From NCBI RefSeq assembly GCF_030369675.1, contig NZ_CP128477.1:1240001-1304000 (forward strand): 64,000 nt of DNA. Direction: 5' to 3'. A program made the position numbers and the translations under genes. This DNA comes from Peteryoungia algae. GTDB taxonomy: Bacteria > Pseudomonadota > Alphaproteobacteria > Rhizobiales > Rhizobiaceae. This document shows, piece after piece, positions 53,341-62,960 of the stretch. How positions within the stretch are numbered: the stretch's first letter is position 1; every line of letters begins with the position of its first letter. Under the pieces are notes generated by a model that saw nothing but the letters and a program-made list of their open reading frames with translations, ran no database searches and had not been told where the DNA came from.

Positions 53341-53459
53341 GGCGTCGCTGCTCGTGATGGGTTCCCGTGTCGAAGCCGTCTTATCGGATCGGCACGACAA
53401 CGGACAAGGACGACACGGCGTTGCCAACAGGAAGTATCAAGGCTTTGAGCGAGAAAACC

Positions 53460-53738
53460 TCAGCCCTGGGCAGCTTCCTCTCGGTGCAGCCACATCAATT
53501 CGATCTGGACTGCCGCCTGAAAGTCCATGATTTCCGCCCGCATCTCGTCTTCCGGGCAGCCGAGCTCGAGGAGTTCATTCCCGAGACCCCGGCAGGTCAT
53601 CTTCCAGAATTCCGTCGCGGCATAGCCATTCAGCCGATCAAGCTCGATCGCGGAACGGCGCACCAGATCCCTACGGTTCGCAAGCGGAAAGAAGGCGATG
53701 GTTGGGGTGGTCGGGCCATTCATGGCTTGGCTACTCAT
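53460..53738 (-). CDS. DUF6074 family small protein
   Basis: 92 residues. TIAFFPLANRRDLVRRSAIELDRLNGYAATEFWKMTCRGLGNELLELGCPEDEMRAEIMDFQAAVQIEL follows the pattern of the DUF6074 proteins common in Rhizobiales; function unknown. The ATG at 53738 is preferred; the longer open frame upstream is non-coding. It lies 120 bases upstream of tdk on the same strand. Confidence 0.72.
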   Translation of the reverse strand: MSSQAMNGPTTPTIAFFPLANRRDLVRRSAIELDRLNGYAATEFWKMTCRGLGNELLELGCPEDEMRAEIMDFQAAVQIELMWLHREEAAQG

Positions 53739-53830
53739 GCGAAACATCCTCACGTTACGACATGTGTTTAGAATCACATGGTTAACGTTCCGTTTCGCGG
53801 CAATGCCCGGCATGCCGAACTGTCCCGAAA

Positions 53831-53863
53831 ATGAACCCGCCCGAAGTGATCGGGCGGGTTCAT
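53831..53863 (-). terminator. Terminator hairpin after the PQQ dehydrogenase gene
   Basis: Perfect 14-bp inverted repeat (ATGAACCCGCCCGA/TCGGGCGGGTTCAT) with a 5-base loop. On the minus strand it begins 5 bases past the dehydrogenase stop and is followed by TTTCGGG, only a short T tract. Confidence 0.75.
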
Positions 53864-53868
53864 GTCGC

Positions 53869-56208
53869 TTAATCCGGGAGCGTGTAGGCGATGACATAGT
53901 CCCCCGGGTCGGTGCCGACGGAGCCGTGCCCCCCGGCCACCATGACGACATACTGCTTGCCGTCATCCAGAGCATAAGTCATCGGCGTCGCCTGCCCGCC
54001 GGCCGGCAGCCGCGTCTCCCACAACTGGTCGCCTGTGGTCAGATCATAAGCGCGCAGATAGTTGTCGACGGCCGCCCCCAGAAAGACCACGCCACCCTTG
54101 GTGATCATAGGACCACCAATGCCGGGAACGCCGACCTTGAACGGCAGCGGCAGCGGCGTCATGTCAATGACGGTGCCATTGCGCTTCTGATAGGCAATCT
54201 GACCCGTCTTCAGATCGACACCGGCTACCGTTCCCCATGGCGGCGCTTGGCAGGGAATGCCGAGCGGCGACAGGAACGGTCCCATGATGACGCCATAGGG
54301 TGCACCATCATTGCGGTTCAGCCCCTGCTCGGATCCAGTGGTGCCGGCCTCTTTCGGCGGAATTTCGGACCGCGGCACAAGCTGCGAGGTAAAGGCCAGG
54401 TAGGTCGGCATTCCGAACATCACCTGCCGCTCGGGATCGACCGCGACCGAGCCCCAGTTGAAGGTCCCGAAATTGCCGGGATAGACGAGCGTACCTTCCA
54501 GCGAAGGCGGCGTGTACTGGCCCTCGTATTTCAGCTGGTGGAACTGGATCCGGCACATCATCTGGTCGATGATCGTCAGCCCCCACATATTGCTCTCGGT
54601 CATCGTCGGCGGCCGGAAGGTGAGATCCGAAATTGGCTGCGTCGGCGCTGCGAAGTCCTCCGGTATCGCACCACCAGGGGCCGGGATCTCCCGTACCGGG
54701 ATAATCGGTTCGCCATTGCGGCGGTCGAGGACATAGATGTCGCCCTGCTTGGTCGGTCCGATCAGGGCTGGCACCACACTACCGTCGTCACGATTGAGGT
54801 CCATCAGGACGGGCTGTGCCGGCACATCCATGTCCCAGAGGTCATGATGCACGGTCTGGCGCACCCAGCGGTCCTGTCCGGTATTCACGTCGAGCGCAAC
54901 GATAGAGGAAGCGTATTTCTCGACACTCTCGCTGCGACCCATGCCGAGCTGGTCAGGGACCTGATTGCCGAGGGGAATGTAGACAAGGCCGAGCTCTTCA
55001 TCGACCGAAAAGATCGACCAGCTGTTCGGCGAATTTGGCGTGTAGGTTTCGTCCAGCCCAATGGGCGCGGTCTGCGTGGGATTGCCGCTGTCCCAGTTCC
55101 AGACCAGTTCCCCTGTGTTGACGTCGAAGGCTCGGATGACGCCTGAGGGAGACTGTGTCGAATAATTGTCGTTCACCGCACCGCCGATGATGATCTTGCC
55201 TGCAGCGATCACCGGTGGCGAGGTCGAATAGTAGTAACCCGCCGGATTGTAGGGCATGTTCTGCTCGAGCCGCAGCGTGCCGCCATTGGCGAAATTCTCG
55301 CAGACGGCGCCGGTACCCGCATCAAGCGCGATCAGCCGGGCATCCGACGTCGGCAGGTAGACACGCTCGGCGCAGACGGTGTCTTCGAGGGCGGACGGAT
55401 CCTTGTAATAGGTAACGCCTCGGCAGGTCTGATGCTGCCGGTCCGGATTGAGGCCCGCATTCGGATCGAATTTCCATTTCTCCTGCCCGGTCGCCGCATC
55501 CACGGCAATCGCCCAATTGTGGGGCGTGCAGAGAAAAAGCGTGTCTCCGACCTTGAGCGGCGTGACCTGATAGGTCGTTTCGCCCACATCCTCCGGCAGC
55601 TTCACATCACCGGTTTGATAGGTCCAGGCGATCTTCAGATCCTTGACATTGTCGGTCGTGATCTGGGTGAGCGGCGAATAGCGCTGGCCATAGGACGTGC
55701 GGCCATACCGGTGCCAGTCGGCATCGGGAACATCACCACCAAGAGCAGGCGCGGCAGCTACCTGTTCAGTCGGCAGCGCACCGTGGCGCCCATAGGGCTC
55801 GACGAACAGGGAAATGCCGGCAACGACGACGGACACCAGGACTGGCACGGCGACCGGCAGCATGCTGGCCGCCACCCGATCACGCCGATGAACGGGACCG
55901 AGCCTCCTCCGGATTGCCGGCAGCATCAGCCACAGGCCGAGCACAACGATGAGGCCTCCGCGCGGGCCGAGCTGCCACCAGTCGAGACCGACTTCCAGAA
56001 CAGCCCAGATGAGGCTTACAAGGATGAATACGCCGTAGACCCAGAGCGCTTCCGCGCGCCTGAAGAAAAGCAAGACAGCTGTTGCCAGCAGGGCCAGCCC
56101 GGCGAGAAGGAAATAGGGACTGCCGCCCAGGATGAGAAGCTGTATTCCCCCTGCCCCGAGAACGAGCCCCAGGATCCCGAAGACGACGGCGGTAACGATG
56201 AGAAACAT
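53869..56208 (-). CDS. gcd: Membrane-bound PQQ-dependent dehydrogenase (glucose/quinate/shikimate type)
   Basis: 779 residues. Five N-terminal membrane helices (about residues 1-135) anchor a periplasmic eight-bladed propeller that oxidises glucose or a related sugar/cyclic acid and passes electrons to ubiquinone. DWHRYGRTSYGQRYSPLTQITTDNVKDLKIAWTYQTGD, QTCRGVTYYKD and WDMDVPAQPVLMDL match the family. Glucose is the likeliest substrate by length and motif. No PQQ synthesis genes lie in the window, so the cofactor is made elsewhere or taken up. Confidence 0.92.
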   Translation of the reverse strand: MFLIVTAVVFGILGLVLGAGGIQLLILGGSPYFLLAGLALLATAVLLFFRRAEALWVYGVFILVSLIWAVLEVGLDWWQLGPRGGLIVVLGLWLMLPAIRRRLGPVHRRDRVAASMLPVAVPVLVSVVVAGISLFVEPYGRHGALPTEQVAAAPALGGDVPDADWHRYGRTSYGQRYSPLTQITTDNVKDLKIAWTYQTGDVKLPEDVGETTYQVTPLKVGDTLFLCTPHNWAIAVDAATGQEKWKFDPNAGLNPDRQHQTCRGVTYYKDPSALEDTVCAERVYLPTSDARLIALDAGTGAVCENFANGGTLRLEQNMPYNPAGYYYSTSPPVIAAGKIIIGGAVNDNYSTQSPSGVIRAFDVNTGELVWNWDSGNPTQTAPIGLDETYTPNSPNSWSIFSVDEELGLVYIPLGNQVPDQLGMGRSESVEKYASSIVALDVNTGQDRWVRQTVHHDLWDMDVPAQPVLMDLNRDDGSVVPALIGPTKQGDIYVLDRRNGEPIIPVREIPAPGGAIPEDFAAPTQPISDLTFRPPTMTESNMWGLTIIDQMMCRIQFHQLKYEGQYTPPSLEGTLVYPGNFGTFNWGSVAVDPERQVMFGMPTYLAFTSQLVPRSEIPPKEAGTTGSEQGLNRNDGAPYGVIMGPFLSPLGIPCQAPPWGTVAGVDLKTGQIAYQKRNGTVIDMTPLPLPFKVGVPGIGGPMITKGGVVFLGAAVDNYLRAYDLTTGDQLWETRLPAGGQATPMTYALDDGKQYVVMVAGGHGSVGTDPGDYVIAYTLPD

Positions 56209-56400
56209 GCCGGTTCCATTCGATGCTTAGATGTGGCGGATACGACCGCAAGGCGCGGTCGCGTCTAAGAACGCTTTGAGCGGAACGATGGAACCAAATG
56301 ATTGTTCCATATTTCGGAACCCTCGGAAAACACGGACCCTGGCCTTGATCCCGAGCGTGGTGATTGCCATCTTGCGCCGCACATGGATTGGAGCGTGATC

Positions 56401-57027
56401 ATGACCAAGGCCCTTCTGCTCATCGACATCCAGAATGGATTCTGCCCGGGAGGCAATCTACCGGTTGCGGAAGGTGACGAGGTCGTGCCCGTCGCCAATC
56501 GCCTGATGGCAAGCGGCAAGTATGACATCATCGTCGCATCGCAGGATTGGCATCCCTCCAACCATGGCAGCTTCGCCTCCCAGCATCGCGGCAAGAATCC
56601 CTTCGACATGGGAGAGCTTTCCGGCCAACCCCAGGTCATGTGGCCCGACCACTGCGTGCAGGACAGCGTCGATGCCGAGTTCCATCCCGAACTCGCGACC
56701 GATCGCATCGACTTCGTGCAGCGCAAGGGTGAGAACCCGAAGGTCGACAGCTATTCCGCCTTCCGCGACAATGACAAGGCGGCACTCACGGGTCTTGCCG
56801 ACTGGCTGAAGGCAAAGGGCGTGACAGAGCTCGATGTGATGGGGCTTGCCACAGATTACTGCGTCAAATTCTCCGCGCTCGATGCGGTGGACATGCTGCC
56901 GGGGGCAAAGGTCCGGCTGATTGCGGACGGCTGCCGCGGCATCGATCCGAAAGGCGTTGAAGAGGCCATCGAGGCCATGCGCCAGGCGGGTGTCGAGATC
57001 ACTGACAGCAGCCGAATCGGTTTCTGA
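56401..57027 (+). CDS. pncA: Nicotinamidase (bifunctional nicotinamidase/pyrazinamidase)
   Basis: 208 residues. Deamidates nicotinamide to nicotinate for NAD salvage. Catalytic Asp in LLIDIQNGFCPGGNLPVAEGD, metal ligands in SQDWHPSNHGSFAS, and the nucleophilic cysteine in GLATDYCVKFSALDA are present. The ATG at 56401 follows GGAG by 7 bases; the upstream frame to 56302 is non-coding. It is followed by the pantothenate genes 89 bases on. Confidence 0.95.
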   Translation: MTKALLLIDIQNGFCPGGNLPVAEGDEVVPVANRLMASGKYDIIVASQDWHPSNHGSFASQHRGKNPFDMGELSGQPQVMWPDHCVQDSVDAEFHPELATDRIDFVQRKGENPKVDSYSAFRDNDKAALTGLADWLKAKGVTELDVMGLATDYCVKFSALDAVDMLPGAKVRLIADGCRGIDPKGVEEAIEAMRQAGVEITDSSRIGF

Positions 57028-57116
57028 GCAAGTTTCTGCAAAGGATTCGTGCGATTGCCTTTTTTGACGGCAAGCGTTAGAGCCGAGCCAATGAGAAGAC
57101 AGGGAGAACGCCGGTC

Positions 57117-57989
57117 ATGGAAATCGTCACCACGATCGCCGCTTTGCGACAGAAGCTCGCGCCCCGCCGCCGCGCCGGCCATACCATCGGCTTCGTGCCG
57201 ACCATGGGTTATCTGCATCAGGGGCACCTCAGCCTCGTCGGCCTTGCCAAGTCTGAAAACGAGGTGACGGTCGTCTCGATCTTCGTCAACCCGCTGCAGT
57301 TCGGCAAGAACGAGGATCTCGAGAAATATCCGCGCGACCTCATCCGCGACAGTGCGATGCTGGAAGAAGAAGGCGTAGACTTCCTTTTCGCCCCCGATGT
57401 CCAGGACATGTATCCGGAACCGATGCAGACGGTGGTCGATCTGCCGAAACTCGGCTCCGAACTCGAGGGCGAGGCCCGTCCCGGCCATTTCGCCGGTGTG
57501 GCGACCGTCGTCACCAAGCTTTTCAACATCGTCCAGCCCGACAGCGCCTATTTTGGCGAGAAGGACTATCAGCAGGTCACGATCATCCAGAAGATGGTCA
57601 AGGATCTTGCGCAACCTGTGCGCATCGTGCCCGTGGCCACCGTGCGCGAGGGGGACGGCCTCGCCTGCTCGTCCCGCAACGTCTATCTTTCGGCCGCCGA
57701 GCGGGCCGCAGCGGTCGTCGTGCCGAAGACACTCGCCGAAGCAGAGCGTCTGGTTCGGACCGGTATCCGTGACGTGCCGACACTGGAAGCGAAACTCGTC
57801 GAGTTCATCCGCACCGAACCGCTTGCCGAGCCTGAGGTCGTGGCCATCCGGGACCCGCGCACCCTGGAGCGGATCGATAAAGTGAAGGACACGGCACTTG
57901 TCCTGCTCTACGTCCGCTTCGGCAAGACCAAGCTTCTCGACAACCGCATCATCGGCCAAGCGGCCGCCACCGGCATGGAGGCCGCCTGA
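57117..57989 (+). CDS. panC: Pantothenate synthetase
   Basis: 290 residues. Joins pantoate and beta-alanine with [26 protein letters not shown] (nucleotide-binding HxGH), [42 protein letters not shown] and [13 protein letters not shown] identify it. One base separates it from panB, so the two are coupled. Confidence 0.97.
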   Translation: MEIVTTIAALRQKLAPRRRAGHTIGFVPTMGYLHQGHLSLVGLAKSENEVTVVSIFVNPLQFGKNEDLEKYPRDLIRDSAMLEEEGVDFLFAPDVQDMYPEPMQTVVDLPKLGSELEGEARPGHFAGVATVVTKLFNIVQPDSAYFGEKDYQQVTIIQKMVKDLAQPVRIVPVATVREGDGLACSSRNVYLSAAERAAAVVVPKTLAEAERLVRTGIRDVPTLEAKLVEFIRTEPLAEPEVVAIRDPRTLERIDKVKDTALVLLYVRFGKTKLLDNRIIGQAAATGMEAA

Positions 57990-57990
57990 C

Positions 57991-58818
57991 ATGAGCACAC
58001 CACCCCGCCAGAAGCGCCTGACACCGGCCGACATCACAGCCCTCAAGGGCGTCACGCCGATCGTCTCGCTCACGGCCTACACGACACCTGTTGCCCGCAT
58101 TCTCGACCGCCATTGCGACCTGCTCCTGGTCGGCGATAGCCTCGGCATGGTGCTTTACGGTATGGAAACCACCGTTGGCGTCACCATGGACATGATGGTC
58201 GCCCACGGCCAGGCCACGATGCGCGGCACGTCACGCGCCTGCGTGATCGTCGACCTCCCCTTCGGCGCCTATCAGGAGAGCAAGGAACAGGCTTTCCGCA
58301 ATGCCGTGCGCCTGATGAAGGAAACCGGCTGCGACGGCGTGAAGCTCGAAGGCGGGGCGGAAATGGCCGAAACAGTCGAATTTCTCGTCAGCCGCGGTGT
58401 TCCCGTCTTCGGCCATATCGGCCTGATGCCGCAGCAGGTGAACACGTCCGGAGGTTATCGCTCCAAGGGCCACAGTGAAGCAGAGCAGGACAAGATCCGC
58501 CGCGACGCAAAGGCGATCGACGAAGCCGGTGCCTTCGCCATGGTGATCGAAGGCACGGTCGAACCTCTCGCCCGCGAAATCACCACAACGGTGAAGGCGG
58601 CTACGATCGGAATCGGCGCCTCCCCCGCCTGCGACGGCCAGATCCTCGTCTCCGACGACATGCTCGGGCTGTTCAACGAATTCAAGCCGCGCTTCGTCAA
58701 GCACTACAGCGAGTTGGCCGACGTCATCGACAAGGCCGCCGGGGGTTATGCCGCCGAGGTAAAGGACCGCATTTTCCCGGGCCCGGAACACACCTTCCAG
58801 ATCCGCCCGAAGAAATAG
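57991..58818 (+). CDS. panB: 3-methyl-2-oxobutanoate hydroxymethyltransferase
   Basis: 275 residues. Makes ketopantoate from 2-oxoisovalerate (a valine-pathway intermediate, see ilvC/ilvIH) and methylene-tetrahydrofolate. [58 protein letters not shown] and [15 protein letters not shown] match; all usual residues are visible. Second gene of panCB. Confidence 0.97.
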   Translation: MSTPPRQKRLTPADITALKGVTPIVSLTAYTTPVARILDRHCDLLLVGDSLGMVLYGMETTVGVTMDMMVAHGQATMRGTSRACVIVDLPFGAYQESKEQAFRNAVRLMKETGCDGVKLEGGAEMAETVEFLVSRGVPVFGHIGLMPQQVNTSGGYRSKGHSEAEQDKIRRDAKAIDEAGAFAMVIEGTVEPLAREITTTVKAATIGIGASPACDGQILVSDDMLGLFNEFKPRFVKHYSELADVIDKAAGGYAAEVKDRIFPGPEHTFQIRPKK

Positions 58819-58829
58819 CGGAAATTTCG

Positions 58830-58973
58830 ATGGGCCGCCCAGATGATCGGAATTATGTCGCCGGTTTACGAGAAGGCGCGGCAGAGTTGGATGATGCGCG
58901 ATCCGCACCGCGAAACACAGCCATTGAAGAAGCGATCCAGCGTCCTCGATCGCTGATAAGGCCGCGACATTGA
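58830..58973 (+). CDS. Very short hypothetical ORF coupled to the next
   Basis: 47 residues, unrecognised, rich in Arg, Ala and Glu (begins MGRPDDRNYVAGLREGAAEL). GGA lies about 8 bases upstream. Its TGA overlaps the TTG start of the next ORF in a TTGA, the form of a coupled pair. It starts 11 bases after panB, so it could be co-transcribed. Low confidence as a real gene. Confidence 0.35.
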   Translation: MGRPDDRNYVAGLREGAAELDDARSAPRNTAIEEAIQRPRSLIRPRH

Positions 58974-59311
58974 AAGACTATCGCCCCGACGTGATCTTTG
59001 TTGTCAGCGGCGAGGTCTGGCGCGACTTCTGTGCACTGCGCGAGGCATGGGGACATCCTTTGACAGTGGGACTGTCCGACGAGTGCGTTACTTATGTCCG
59101 AAGCGCGATAAGGGCGGGGGATGCCGCAAAAGCAGCGCATTGGAGGGCCGTTCGGGATCTCGCGACGCAATACGGCCTGTCCTGGATCAGTGCGGTTGAA
59201 GTGGATGGGACACTGGTTCAGGAAGAACCTGAACACAGTATTTTCAGATATCCGCCGCTGTCTCAGCGCAAACGGGTGGTGATTGACGGTCGGAGCCCGG
59301 TATCGATCTGA
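58970..59311 (+). CDS. Hypothetical protein
   Basis: 113 residues, not recognised. Soluble, no signal peptide; contains DVIFVVSGEVWRDFCALREAWG, TYVRSAIRAGDAAKAAHWRAVRDLATQYGLSWISAVEVDG. The composition and absence of rare codons suggest a real protein. The start is a TTG overlapping the stop of the preceding ORF. Function unknown; the pair may be a small rhizobial orphan module. Confidence 0.55.
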   Translation: MKDYRPDVIFVVSGEVWRDFCALREAWGHPLTVGLSDECVTYVRSAIRAGDAAKAAHWRAVRDLATQYGLSWISAVEVDGTLVQEEPEHSIFRYPPLSQRKRVVIDGRSPVSI

Positions 59312-59500
59312 CGGCAATAACAACCACGCCGGGGGCGCCGGGAACCCGGGCAAACGTCCAGCCACGGTCCGCCCACCCTGAATGCAACTTTTCGACAAGA
59401 CGCCGGCAACCGCCCGATGGCATTGGCAATCATCAACGCCGATGGTCGTTCCATCAGTGGAATTGGTTTGTCCGCAAGACAAACAGGCGTTAGCGAGCAG

Positions 59501-60226
59501 ATGAACGCGAGAACAGCCCAGATGTCCCGATCCGAATTCGCCCAAGGTGCGCTGAAGGCGCTTCCCGTCATCATCTCGGCCGGTCCGTTTGCGGTCCTCT
59601 TCGGAGCGGTCGCCGTCGCAAACGGCCAGACCGTGGCTGAGGCGGCGCTGATGAGCGCAACCGTCTACGCGGGCGCCAGCCAGTTGGTCGGTATCGAACT
59701 GTTCGGCCAGAACGTGCCCATGTGGGTCGTCGTGCTCTCGATCCTCGCTGTCAACTTCCGTCACATCCTGTATTCGGCCGCACTCACGCCCTTCATCGAT
59801 CACTACACATTCCCGCAAAAGATGCTGAGCTTCTTCTTGCTCACAGATCCGCAATTCGCCGAGGCTATCGCCCGAGGCGAAAGCGGTCGCGCAGTGAGCT
59901 TTCCCTGGTACTTCGGCTTCGGCGCAATGATCTACGTGCCCTGGGTCTCCATGAGCGCAGTCGGGGGCGCGCTCGGCAGCGTCATGGGCAATCCTGCCGA
60001 CTGGGGCATCGACGTGCTTCTGCCGATCTATTTCCTCGGCCTCGTCCTCGGCTTTCGAAAGCGCGGCAATTTCCTGATGATCGTCACCGTGAGCGCCGTG
60101 GTCTCGGTCATTGCCCAGCACCTGATCGGCGCCCCCTGGCACATCAGCGTGGGCGCGCTTGCTGGCATCTTGCTGGCAGCCGTTCTTCCGCTGCCGGTGG
60201 CGGCAGGTAAGGAGACCGCACTGTGA
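59501..60226 (+). CDS. azlC: AzlC family branched-chain amino-acid exporter, large subunit
   Basis: About 241 residues with at least six hydrophobic helices. FAQGALKALPVIISAGPFAVLFGAVA, MSATVYAGASQLVGIELFGQNVPMWVVVLSILAVNFRHILYSAALTP and FFLLTDPQFAEAIA are AzlC signatures. With AzlD it exports branched-chain amino acids across the inner membrane. The start is uncertain: ATG 59501 gives the family length, ATG 59417 adds 28 residues. Confidence 0.88.
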   Translation: MNARTAQMSRSEFAQGALKALPVIISAGPFAVLFGAVAVANGQTVAEAALMSATVYAGASQLVGIELFGQNVPMWVVVLSILAVNFRHILYSAALTPFIDHYTFPQKMLSFFLLTDPQFAEAIARGESGRAVSFPWYFGFGAMIYVPWVSMSAVGGALGSVMGNPADWGIDVLLPIYFLGLVLGFRKRGNFLMIVTVSAVVSVIAQHLIGAPWHISVGALAGILLAAVLPLPVAAGKETAL

Positions 60227-60534
60227 CGACCCTGCTCACCCCCTATATGACGCTGCTGATCGCGGCGGCTGCCGCCGCGACCTTCCTCACCCGTGTGGGT
60301 GGCTATTTTCTCGTCAAACGGCTGAAATCCATGCCGCCGCGACTGGAGGCGGCGCTCAATGCCGTCCCCGCAGCGGTCCTCACCGCACTCGTCGCCCCCG
60401 CCTTCTTCTATGGCGAGATCGACGTAAAGATCGCCATGGCTGCAGCCGTCCTGATCTGCTTGCGCTTTGGGGCCATTCCCATGCTGATCGGCGGCTGGGC
60501 CGTCGTCATGCTGATGCGGCAGCTGATCGGCTGA
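60223..60534 (+). CDS. azlD: AzlD family transporter small subunit
   Basis: 103 residues, three to four membrane helices, partner of AzlC. FLTRVGGYFLVKRLKSMPPRLEAALNAVPAAVLTALVAPAFF fits the family. The GTG start at 60223 overlaps the azlC stop (GTGA). The stop is 3 bases from the convergent aminopeptidase gene. Confidence 0.88.
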   Translation: MTTLLTPYMTLLIAAAAAATFLTRVGGYFLVKRLKSMPPRLEAALNAVPAAVLTALVAPAFFYGEIDVKIAMAAAVLICLRFGAIPMLIGGWAVVMLMRQLIG

Positions 60535-60537
60535 TCC

Positions 60538-62373
60538 TCAGCGCCCAAACGGCGCCGTCGCCTGCTCCAGCCATTGCCGCGTCGCGGCATCGGCAATCAG
60601 CGGCGACAATTCTTCGCGGGTCCTGGAATGATAGGCATCGAGCCACTGCAGCTCGTCGCGCGTCAGCAGGTCCTCGACGATGAGGTTGCGATCGATCGGC
60701 ACGAAGGTCAGGGTTTCGAAACCCAGCATCGGCTGGTCACCACCCTCGATCGCCTCGGCCTCTCGCACATAGATCAGGTTTTCGATGCGGATCCCGAAGC
60801 TGCCCGGGCGGTAATAGCCAGGCTCGTTGGAGAGGATCATGCCGGGCAGCAGTTCCTGCGTCGACAATCTGGCGATCCTCTGCGGACCCTCATGCACCGA
60901 GAGGTAGGAGCCGACGCCATGACCGGTGCCATGGGCGAAATCGGCACCGGCCTTCCAGAGCGCGATCCGCGCCAGCGGATCGAGGTCGCAGCCACGCGTG
61001 CCCTTCGGAAAACGCGCCGTGCTGATCGCGATCATGCCTTTCAGCGCAAGCGTGAAGAAGCGCTTCTGCTCCTCCGGCACCGTGCCGACGGCGAGCGTGC
61101 GGGTAATGTCCGTCGTGCCATTCACATATTGCGCGCCTGAATCGATCAGGAACATCTCGGCCGGCCGGATCTGCCTGTCGCTCTCCGTCGTCACGCGGTA
61201 ATGCATGATCGCGGCATTTTCGCCGGCACCGGAAATCGTGTCGAAGGAGATATCCTTGAGCGGGTTCTGCATGCGCTCGCCAACCGAGGCCCGCACCGCT
61301 TCCAGCTTCTTCGCGGCCTCGATCTCGGTCAGGCTGCCATGCGGCTGCTCATCGAACCAGTGGAGAAACTCCACCAGAGCGACACCATCCTGCAGATGGG
61401 CGGCAGCCGAGCCGTTAAGCTCGACCATGTTCTTCACCGCGCGGCCGAGCTTGGCCGGATCATTGCCCTCGACCACTTCCCCACCGCTTTCCCGGATCAT
61501 GCGCGAAAGCGCATAAGGAGCGAGGTCGGGATCGACGAGGATGCGGCCACCGTCACGGGCCACCCGCTCCAGCCGCTCGGCGAGCAGCGTTGGGTTTACC
61601 TGTTCGCAGAGATCGCGCAGATAGGTCTCGACCTCGGCATTGGTCTTGGCACTGTCAAGGAAGAGCTCCGTCGAGCCGTCTGCCTTGATGATCGCACGCG
61701 ACAGCGGATGCGGCGTGTGCGGAACGTCACTGCCACGCAGATTGAAGATCCAGGCGACCGAGGAGGGATCGGTGATCAGAACCGCCGCGAGATTCTTCTC
61801 GGCGAGATCGGCGCTGATCTTCTTCAGCTTGTCGGCTGCCGATACGCCAGCCTGATGAAGGGCCTGGATCATCACAGCGCCTTTGGGCTCGGCGGGACGA
61901 TCCGTCCAGAGACGATCCACGGGATTGAACGGCAGGAAGACGAGGCTGCCGCCCTTGTCTGCAAGTGCCTTTTCCAGGCGCCGAACTTCGGCACCCGTAT
62001 GCATCCAGGGGTCGATGCCGAGGCAGAAACCCTTCGGCGCCCGGTTCTCGATCCATTTGTGCGGCGGCTCGCCAACGAGATCGCCAGGCGTGAAGACCGA
62101 AACGTCCACCTGCTGGGCAAGTTGGGTCACATAGCGACCGTCGACGAAGACGACAGCCAGCGTCTCGGTCACCATCAACATGCCGGCGGATCCGGTGAAG
62201 CCCGTCGCCCAGGCTAGGCGCTCCGCCGACTCCGGGACATATTCGCCCAGATACTCGTCTGAACGAGGAACAAGTACGCCATCGATGCCGAGCTCGCCAA
62301 ACAGGCCCCGAATCGCTGCGACGCGGGACTTGCCGTGAATCGGCGTGGATTTGACCTCGAAGGATTGAAACAT
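60538..62373 (-). CDS. pepP: Aminopeptidase P family protein (Xaa-Pro aminopeptidase)
   Basis: 611 residues, the long three-domain form (two creatinase-like N-terminal domains plus a pita-bread catalytic domain). Removes the N-terminal residue before proline. Metal ligands are in FLIDSGAQYVNGTTDITRTLAVG, FAHGTGHGVGSYLSVHEGP and GMILSNEPGYYRPGSFGIRIENLI. Cytoplasmic, no signal peptide. The upstream gap holds an imperfect palindromic region. Confidence 0.93.
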   Translation of the reverse strand: MFQSFEVKSTPIHGKSRVAAIRGLFGELGIDGVLVPRSDEYLGEYVPESAERLAWATGFTGSAGMLMVTETLAVVFVDGRYVTQLAQQVDVSVFTPGDLVGEPPHKWIENRAPKGFCLGIDPWMHTGAEVRRLEKALADKGGSLVFLPFNPVDRLWTDRPAEPKGAVMIQALHQAGVSAADKLKKISADLAEKNLAAVLITDPSSVAWIFNLRGSDVPHTPHPLSRAIIKADGSTELFLDSAKTNAEVETYLRDLCEQVNPTLLAERLERVARDGGRILVDPDLAPYALSRMIRESGGEVVEGNDPAKLGRAVKNMVELNGSAAAHLQDGVALVEFLHWFDEQPHGSLTEIEAAKKLEAVRASVGERMQNPLKDISFDTISGAGENAAIMHYRVTTESDRQIRPAEMFLIDSGAQYVNGTTDITRTLAVGTVPEEQKRFFTLALKGMIAISTARFPKGTRGCDLDPLARIALWKAGADFAHGTGHGVGSYLSVHEGPQRIARLSTQELLPGMILSNEPGYYRPGSFGIRIENLIYVREAEAIEGGDQPMLGFETLTFVPIDRNLIVEDLLTRDELQWLDAYHSRTREELSPLIADAATRQWLEQATAPFGR

Positions 62374-62456
62374 GAACTTGCTCGCGATGGGTTGTGGATT
62401 CTGTCAGCGCTTATAGCAAGGCCACCCGCCCCTCACCACCATCGGCGCATCGTTTC

Positions 62457-62492
62457 GCGGCAGATGCCACTCATCTGAGTCAGATATGCCGC
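62457..62492. promoter_or_regulatory. Nested inverted repeat between pepP and the DUF1127-like gene
   Basis: GCGGCA (62457-62462) pairs with TGCCGC (62487-62492). Inside it ATCTGA-G-TCAGAT (62473-62485) is a perfect odd palindrome. It could be an operator for either divergent gene or a small hairpin. No function known. Confidence 0.45.
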
Positions 62493-62636
62493 AAATTGAG
62501 GCGTAACTCATGTTGCTATGCAGCAAACGCAGACCTCCCGTGCTCCAAGCCATCTGACTGAACCCGGCCGATGAGACTATATGTCAATCATCGAGGACGC
62601 AGAGACGAGCGTCCGAAACCTAGAAGGAACCGAGAG

Positions 62637-62810
62637 ATGGCCAATTCTTTCCTGCGCACAGCCCTGAACAATCTTGTCGAGGCACGCCAGCGTCGTGCCG
62701 ATCTCTATGCAACGGGCGCACTTCTGTCGCTCGACGACGCATCGCTTGCTGCCATGGGCCTGACACGCGACGAACTGCGCCGTCGCCCGCATCAGCGTTC
62801 GATCATCTGA
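62637..62810 (+). CDS. DUF1127-like small basic protein
   Basis: 57 residues. ALNNLVEARQRRADLYATGALLSLDDASLAAMGLTRDELRRR follows the DUF1127/YjiS pattern (Arg-rich helix, then a short L-x-D-I/M-G-L-T-R-x-E-L motif). Such proteins affect RNA metabolism, phosphate and stress responses in alphaproteobacteria. AAGGA precedes the ATG at 62637 by about 8 bases. A bidirectional terminator follows. Confidence 0.78.
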   Translation: MANSFLRTALNNLVEARQRRADLYATGALLSLDDASLAAMGLTRDELRRRPHQRSII

Positions 62811-62903
62811 TCAGCGACGGTCGAACCCGACCGTCCAGCCGACAATCCGCTTGAGCGCTCCTCCCACGCTCGCGGACCCCGGCGCGGCTCCATGCCGTGC
62901 AAA

Positions 62904-62932
62904 AAAAGGCGGCTCCTTGTGGGCCGCCTTTT
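62904..62932. terminator. Bidirectional Rho-independent terminator
   Basis: AAAAGGCGGC/GCCGCCTTTT inverted repeat with a 9-base loop; flanked by A and T runs on both strands. Serves the DUF1127-like gene and the convergent prmA. Confidence 0.9.
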
Positions 62933-62960
62933 CTTTTGTCCGTGCAACTGGCGAAATGCG

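Noticed and set aside
53698..55146. 482-codon plus-strand open frame
   Set aside because: Shadow of the PQQ dehydrogenase gene; the peptide is His/Arg-rich and featureless.
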